Source: CAXMQZ01 sp963707075
Lineage (GTDB): Bacteria > Acidobacteriota > Thermoanaerobaculia > Multivoradales > JAHEKO01
Assembly (NCBI GenBank): GCA_963707075.1
Contig: CAVPOX010000001.1
Span: 124,001-188,000, forward strand
Direction: 5' to 3'
Length of the DNA stretch: 64,000 bases
Shown here: positions 59,867-64,000 of the stretch, piece by piece
Layout of the letters: every line of letters begins with the position of its first letter
Numbering within the stretch: the stretch's first letter is position 1
Made by a program: the position numbers and the translations under genes
Notes under the pieces: model-generated
What the model was told of the DNA's origin: nothing
The model's database searches: none
Seen by the model: only the letters and a program-made list of their open reading frames with translations

Positions 59867-61414
59867 ATGAAAGAGATGCGAGCAGCTCCCATCGACAGGC
59901 AGATCTTCTGGCCTGCCCTGATCGTGGTGGTGTCGGCCATCGTTCCGCTGATGGCCTTTCCGGAGAAGAGCTCGGAGGTTCTGAATCGGATTCTGGGAAT
60001 CGTCACGCACCAACTCGGATTCCTGTTTCTCTGGTTCACCTTCATTGTCTTCGGCGTCCTGCTGTGGTTTGCCTTTGGACGCTACGGCTCCGTCAAGTTC
60101 GGCCAACCGGACGACGCACCGGAGTTCCGCACGCTGAGCTGGATTGGCATGCTCTTTTGCGCCGGGATCGGGACCTCGCTTCTTTACTGGGCGACGATCG
60201 AGTGGGTCTACTACTACCAGGCGCCACCGTTCGGCCTGGAGCCCGAGTCGGCGCAGGCGGCCGAGTGGGGAGCCATGTACGGTCTCTTTCACTGGGGGCC
60301 ATTGGCCTGGGCGCTCTACTGTATTCCGGCCCTGCCCATCGCCTACGCCTTTCACAACCGCAAGATCCCGTTTCTGAGGATCAGCCAGGCCTGTCGTGGT
60401 GTGATCGGGGATCGGGCTGACGGGCCACTCGGCAAACTGATCGACGTTCTGTTCATCTTCGGTCTCATCGGCGGCACCGGTACCTCGCTCGGCCTCGGAA
60501 CACCGATTCTGTCGGAGTCCATAAGCAGTCTGCTCGACATCGAGCGGACCTTCGCGCTGGATGCCTTCGTCATCGTGGTTTGGACGGCTATCTTCGGTAC
60601 CACGGTGTACCTGGGAATGGAGAAGGGGATCAAACGGCTGGCCGATGCCAATGTCTACCTCGGCTTCTTTCTGTGCGCTTTTGTCCTGATCGCCGGCCCG
60701 ACGGTGTTCATCCTCGACACCTTCACCAACAGTCTCGGGTTGCTGGTCACCAACTTTGTCCGGATGAGTCTGTACACCGACCCGATCGCCCAGTCCGGGT
60801 TCCCCCAGACCTGGACGGTCTTCTATTGGGCCTGGTGGATCGCCTATGCCCCGTTCATGGGTCTCTTTGTCGCCAGGATCTCCCGGGGCAGGACCATCCG
60901 TGAAGTGGTCTCGGCGAACCTGATCTGGGGCAGTTTCGGCTGTTGGCTCTTTTTCGCAGTCTTTGGCAATACGGCGCTGCACGATCAACTGACGGGAAAG
61001 GTGCCGGTGATCCAGATCATGAACGAGGTATCACCACAGGCAGCCATCGTTGCCGTGGTGGAGGCATTGCCCTTTGGCACTCTGGTCTTGATTCTCTTCG
61101 TCGCCATGTGCTTCATCTACTCGGCCACCACCCTCCAGGCCTCGGCCTACACCATTGCGTCGGTGGCCTCGAGGGATCTGGTGGCGGGAGAGTCGGAGCC
61201 CTTGCGGTGGAACCGGTTGTTCTGGGCTTTGGTGCTGGGGGCGATGGCCGTCGCCTTGATGTATCTGGGTGGGCTGAAGCCATTGCAGACCGCTTCGCTC
61301 ATCGTGGCCGTGCCGCTGATCTTTGTCATTGCCCTGTGCGTATGGTCTTTCCTCAGGTGGCTGAAGGAAGACGGAGCCGGGGAGCCGAGAAGAGACTCGA
61401 AGCCAACTTGCTGA
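59867..61414 (+). CDS. BCCT-family transporter
   Basis: 515 residues from the ATG at 59867 (GGGAG 10 bases upstream). Twelve membrane segments. Family motifs: WFAFGRYGSVKFGQPDDAPEF, WIGMLFCAGIGTSLLYWATIEWVYYY (substrate Trp-rich segment), GLFHWGPLAWALY, GGTGTSLGLGTPILSE and FYWAWWIAYAPFMGLFVARISRGRTIRE. BCCT proteins carry betaine, choline, carnitine or DMSP. GIGTSLLYW differs from the usual GMGIGLMFWG. There is no long C-terminal osmosensory tail, so uptake for metabolism is more likely than osmoprotection. The downstream acyl-CoA dehydrogenase is consistent with carnitine-like substrates. Confidence 0.93.
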   Translation: MKEMRAAPIDRQIFWPALIVVVSAIVPLMAFPEKSSEVLNRILGIVTHQLGFLFLWFTFIVFGVLLWFAFGRYGSVKFGQPDDAPEFRTLSWIGMLFCAGIGTSLLYWATIEWVYYYQAPPFGLEPESAQAAEWGAMYGLFHWGPLAWALYCIPALPIAYAFHNRKIPFLRISQACRGVIGDRADGPLGKLIDVLFIFGLIGGTGTSLGLGTPILSESISSLLDIERTFALDAFVIVVWTAIFGTTVYLGMEKGIKRLADANVYLGFFLCAFVLIAGPTVFILDTFTNSLGLLVTNFVRMSLYTDPIAQSGFPQTWTVFYWAWWIAYAPFMGLFVARISRGRTIREVVSANLIWGSFGCWLFFAVFGNTALHDQLTGKVPVIQIMNEVSPQAAIVAVVEALPFGTLVLILFVAMCFIYSATTLQASAYTIASVASRDLVAGESEPLRWNRLFWALVLGAMAVALMYLGGLKPLQTASLIVAVPLIFVIALCVWSFLRWLKEDGAGEPRRDSKPTC

Positions 61415-61435
61415 ACGTGGCTCAGGAGGGAGTCC

Positions 61436-62575
61436 ATGGAATTCAGTCTTTCCGAGCAGCAGAAGATGTTCAAGGATTCGGCGAGGGAGTTCGCCGAGTC
61501 GGAGATCGCACCACGTGTCGATCAGATGGAGTCGGAGAAACGGACGCCACGCGAGCTGATTCCCAAGATGCGTGAGCTGGGGTTCTACGCGATCCAGTAC
61601 CCGGAGGAGTATGGCGGTGTGGGCGCGTCCTACCTGGAGTACGTGATGGTGCTGGAGGAGCTGTCACGGGTCTACTGTTCGATCGGCGGCCACATCTCGG
61701 TCAACAACCTGTGTGCCGGCACCATCCGTGACTTCGGCACCGAGGAGCAGAAGCAGCAGTACCTCCCGGCTCTTCTCACCGGGGAGGCGGTTGGCAGCTT
61801 CGCCTTTACCGAGCCAGACACGGGAACCGACCCTCGAGCGCTGCGCACTACCGCAGTTCGTGACGGGGATGAATGGGTGATCAACGGGGAGAAGATCTTC
61901 ATCACCAATTCGACTCTGCCCGGCACCCTCGCGCTGTTCTGCAAGGACGTCGAGGTCGACGACAAGACGACGACGATTCTGGTTCCCAAAGACACTCCGG
62001 GCTACTCCACGGGCAAGCTGGTGGCCAAGATGGGAATGCACGGGATGGAGGTCGCGGATGTCTTGTTGGAGAATGTGAGGGTGCCCTACGCCAACACGGT
62101 CGGGGGCGACGCAGGTCGGGGCAAGGGATTCAAGATTCTCACCACCGAAATCGCTGTTGGCAAACTGGGCATCTCCGCGCAGTGCGTCGGCATGGCGCAG
62201 GCGGCCCTGGACAGATCGATCCAGTACGCCAAGGACCGGGAGCAGCAGGGCAAGCCCATTGGCAGGTTTCAGACCATTCAGTGGATGATCGGAGAGATGT
62301 CTGCCGAGGTGGCCGCGGCGCGCTATCTCACCTACGCGACAGCCTGGGAGAAATCCGTTGACCGGGACATACTCTCCAATGCGGCGCGGACACGCTTGTT
62401 CGCATCGCAGGTCGCACACCGGGCGGCGAGCTCCGCGATGCAGATCCATGGTGCATTCTCGTACACGGAAGAGTACGGTATCGAGAGGATCTTCAGGGAT
62501 ATGAAGCTGGCGGAGATCTATGAAGGTGTCAACGAAATACAACGGGTGATTGCAGCGGCTGAGCTGCTGCGCTGA
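61436..62575 (+). CDS. Acyl-CoA dehydrogenase
   Basis: 379 residues, full length, with AGGAGGG 6 bases before the ATG. Three-domain acyl-CoA dehydrogenase: YPEEYGGVGASYLEYV, FAFTEPDTGTDPRALRT, WVINGEKIFITNS, YAKDREQQGKPIGRFQTIQWM, IHGAFSYTEEYGIERIFRDMKLAEIYEGVNEIQR, with the catalytic Glu in IYEGVNE. FAD-dependent alpha,beta-dehydrogenation of an acyl-CoA. It lies 21 bases after the BCCT gene and before the nitronate monooxygenase-like gene, so it probably oxidises the CoA ester of the imported compound. Substrate not determined. Confidence 0.94.
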   Translation: MEFSLSEQQKMFKDSAREFAESEIAPRVDQMESEKRTPRELIPKMRELGFYAIQYPEEYGGVGASYLEYVMVLEELSRVYCSIGGHISVNNLCAGTIRDFGTEEQKQQYLPALLTGEAVGSFAFTEPDTGTDPRALRTTAVRDGDEWVINGEKIFITNSTLPGTLALFCKDVEVDDKTTTILVPKDTPGYSTGKLVAKMGMHGMEVADVLLENVRVPYANTVGGDAGRGKGFKILTTEIAVGKLGISAQCVGMAQAALDRSIQYAKDREQQGKPIGRFQTIQWMIGEMSAEVAAARYLTYATAWEKSVDRDILSNAARTRLFASQVAHRAASSAMQIHGAFSYTEEYGIERIFRDMKLAEIYEGVNEIQRVIAAAELLR

Positions 62576-62606
62576 AGATGCCCGAATCTGGAGGATTGAA
62601 CCGACC

Positions 62607-63581
62607 ATGTTTGAAACACGACTGACCCAACTGCTGGGCGTCGACCATCCGATCCTCTCGGGAGGCATGATGCGGGTCTCGCGGGCGGAGCTCGTCTCCG
62701 CCGTGGCCAATGCCGGCGCCTTCGGTTTTCTGACAGCGCTGACTCAGCCGACACCCGAAGCGTTGGTGGCAGAGGTCGAACGCACTCGCTCCATGACCGA
62801 CAAAGCCTTCGGGGTCAATCTGACGATCTTGCCGACCATCAAGCCGATTCCCTATGAGGAGTATGGCCAGGCCATCATCGAGTCGGGCGTCAAGGCGGTG
62901 GAGACGGCGGGACGCAGCCCGGAGCCGTTCGTGCCGGCGTTCGAAGCTGCGGGTGTCAAGGTGATCCACAAGTGCACGTCCGTCAAGCATGCTCGCAAGG
63001 CGCAGGAGGTCGGGTGCGCCGCGGTCGAGATCGATGGCTTCGAAGCTGCTGGCCATCCGGGCGAGGATGACATCCCATCGCTGATTCTGGTACCTCGGGC
63101 CGTGGACGCGCTCGACATCCCGGTGATCGCCTGCGGAGGATTCAGCGACGCTCGAGGTTTGGTGGCGGCGCTGGCCATGGGAGCGGAAGGCATCAGCATG
63201 GGAACTCGCTTTCTGGCAACCCGGGAAGCACCTGTGCACGACAACTTGAAACAGGAGCTGGTCGAGGCGAGCGAGCTCGATACCCAGTTGATCTTCCGCA
63301 AATTCAGGAATACGGCGCGCGTCTTCAAGAACACGGTGGCGGTCGAGGTGGCCGAGATCGAGAGTCGGCACGATTCGGAATTCGAGGATGTGGCCGACCT
63401 GGTGGCGGGAGCGCGCGGGGCCGTAGTGCTCGAGTCGGGTGATATGGAGGCCGGGATCTGGTCAGCCGGCATGTCGGCCGGTCTGGTGCACGACATTCCG
63501 ACCGTTGCCGAGCTGGTATCCCGCATCATCTCGGAGGCGGAGGAGATCATCAGTCAGCGCTTGTCCGGCCTGTTGAGCTGA
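62607..63581 (+). CDS. Nitronate monooxygenase-like FMN protein
   Basis: 324 residues from the ATG at 62607, GGAGG 12 bases upstream. TIM-barrel flavoprotein of the 2-nitropropane dioxygenase/NMO group: LLGVDHPILSGGMMRVSRAELVSAVANAGAFGFLTA, VIHKCTSVKHARKAQEVGCAAVEIDGFEAAGHPGEDD, VIACGGFSDARGLVAALAMGAEGISMGTRFLAT. Members include true nitronate monooxygenases and FMN enoyl-ACP reductases (FabK type). The conserved His of class I NMO is present in the HPGEDD loop. Operon position with acyl-CoA genes makes an enoyl-CoA- or dehydrogenase-like role possible. Confidence 0.88.
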   Translation: MFETRLTQLLGVDHPILSGGMMRVSRAELVSAVANAGAFGFLTALTQPTPEALVAEVERTRSMTDKAFGVNLTILPTIKPIPYEEYGQAIIESGVKAVETAGRSPEPFVPAFEAAGVKVIHKCTSVKHARKAQEVGCAAVEIDGFEAAGHPGEDDIPSLILVPRAVDALDIPVIACGGFSDARGLVAALAMGAEGISMGTRFLATREAPVHDNLKQELVEASELDTQLIFRKFRNTARVFKNTVAVEVAEIESRHDSEFEDVADLVAGARGAVVLESGDMEAGIWSAGMSAGLVHDIPTVAELVSRIISEAEEIISQRLSGLLS

Positions 63582-63666
63582 GCGAATGGGGCGGTACCAC
63601 ACAACGATCGCGCGATTGAGATGAGCTGCGGCTCTCAGGGTCGGGCTCGGACGGAGGGAACCATGG

Positions 63667-64000
63667 ATGGCAATTGAACGTCTGCTGCAGCCGCGATCCA
63701 TTGCGGTCTTTGGCGGCTTCGCGGCCGAAGAGCTCATCCGGCAATGCGATCTCATGGGCTATGAGGGAGACCTCTGGCCTGTGCATCCCAAGAAGGACCA
63801 GATTCTGGGCCGTCAGGTCTATCGTTCGGTAGCGGAGCTTCCCGGTAGCCCGGATGCCGCTTATGTTGCGGTCAACCGCAATCTGACAATCGACATCGTG
63901 CGAGATCTGGCGAGTCGAGACGCGGGAGGTGCGATCTGTTATGCCACGGGATTCACCGAGGCTGGAGAGGAGGGGGCTGCGCTCGAACAGCAGCTCCGGG
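63667..64000 (+). CDS. Acyl-CoA synthetase (ADP-forming type) N-terminus, 3' truncated
   Basis: A frame opens at the ATG at 63667 after GGAGGG and runs to the window end without a stop (111 residues). It reads as the CoA-binding Rossmann domain of acetate-CoA ligase (ADP-forming)/succinyl-CoA-synthetase-like proteins: LLQPRSIAVFGGFAAEELI, GDLWPVHPKK, ILGRQVYRSVAELPG, DAAYVAVNRN and GGAICYATGFTEAG. The nearby ATG at 63663 hits a stop after four codons. It follows the NMO-like gene by 85 bases and probably belongs to the same catabolic unit, activating the acid to its CoA ester. Confidence 0.85.
   Translation, partial: MAIERLLQPRSIAVFGGFAAEELIRQCDLMGYEGDLWPVHPKKDQILGRQVYRSVAELPGSPDAAYVAVNRNLTIDIVRDLASRDAGGAICYATGFTEAGEEGAALEQQLR

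Noticed and set aside
59078..60988. A 636-codon minus-strand frame opposite the serine hydrolase and BCCT genes
   Set aside because: Antisense shadow; low-complexity charged sequence without motifs, while the plus-strand genes have family motifs and proper starts.

Overview
The window reads as a GC-rich chromosome segment of a Gram-negative bacterium, most likely an Acidobacteriota member (Thermoanaerobaculia-like; this is inference from gene content). The indicators are 927-residue TonB-dependent receptors with an N-terminal carboxypeptidase-regulatory-like domain, an ECF sigma domain of the acidobacterial/planctomycete TIGR02999 type, several Ala-rich Sec signal peptides and outer-membrane barrels ending in Phe. 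No tRNA, rRNA, CRISPR array, transposase or phage gene was seen.

Region 1 (1-15.6 kb) is a compact nonribosomal peptide locus. Two NRPS genes on the minus strand overlap by ATGA. The upstream one (C-A-PCP) carries a PP-loop ATPase/amidotransferase-like domain inside the C-terminal part of its A domain, and its binding-pocket code reads as Asn/Asp. The downstream one (C-A-PCP-TE) has a Cys rather than Ser nucleophile in its thioesterase. Around them lie a stand-alone PltF-like A domain, a free carrier protein, a truncated acyl-CoA dehydrogenase at the window edge, a HupE/UreJ-like membrane protein, a UGT-like glycosyltransferase and an ABC exporter.

Region 2 (15.6-23.0 kb) is a complete histidine operon. 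A leader peptide with seven His codons and a terminator hairpin precede hisG, hisC::HAD phosphatase, hisB, hisH, hisF, hisA::hisI::hisE and hisD. Two gene fusions let seven genes cover the whole pathway.

Region 3 (23-30.6 kb) holds an SDR protein, an exported methyltransferase, a GH2 glycosidase, an outer-membrane barrel, a seven-repeat FG-GAP protein and an exported protein of unknown function. The last two end in a similar short C-terminal motif.

Region 4 (30.7-40.1 kb) is the most unusual part. A membrane TPR protein with a cytosolic AAA NTPase is translationally coupled to an NTPase::ECF-sigma fusion and a FadL/PorV-like outer-membrane protein. Facing them is a Ser/Thr kinase fused to a near-copy of the same NTPase, followed by a STAS protein and a second FadL/PorV-like protein. 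This looks like a duplicated, rewired signalling cassette linking NTPases, a sigma factor, a kinase, a STAS switch and outer-membrane proteins.

Region 5 (40.1-58.5 kb) has a DUF2807 lipoprotein, an amidohydrolase and a galactoside-use locus built as two facing arms. The plus arm is TonB receptor, DeoR regulator, nucleotidyltransferase, esterase. The minus arm is DeoR regulator, TonB receptor, galactokinase, sodium/solute symporter, exported beta-galactosidase. galT and galE are absent here; the nucleotidyltransferase could substitute for galT.

Region 6 (58.5-64 kb) carries a beta-lactamase-fold hydrolase, a BCCT transporter, an acyl-CoA dehydrogenase, a nitronate monooxygenase-like protein and the start of an ADP-forming acyl-CoA synthetase, suggesting uptake and CoA-linked breakdown of a quaternary-ammonium or similar compound.
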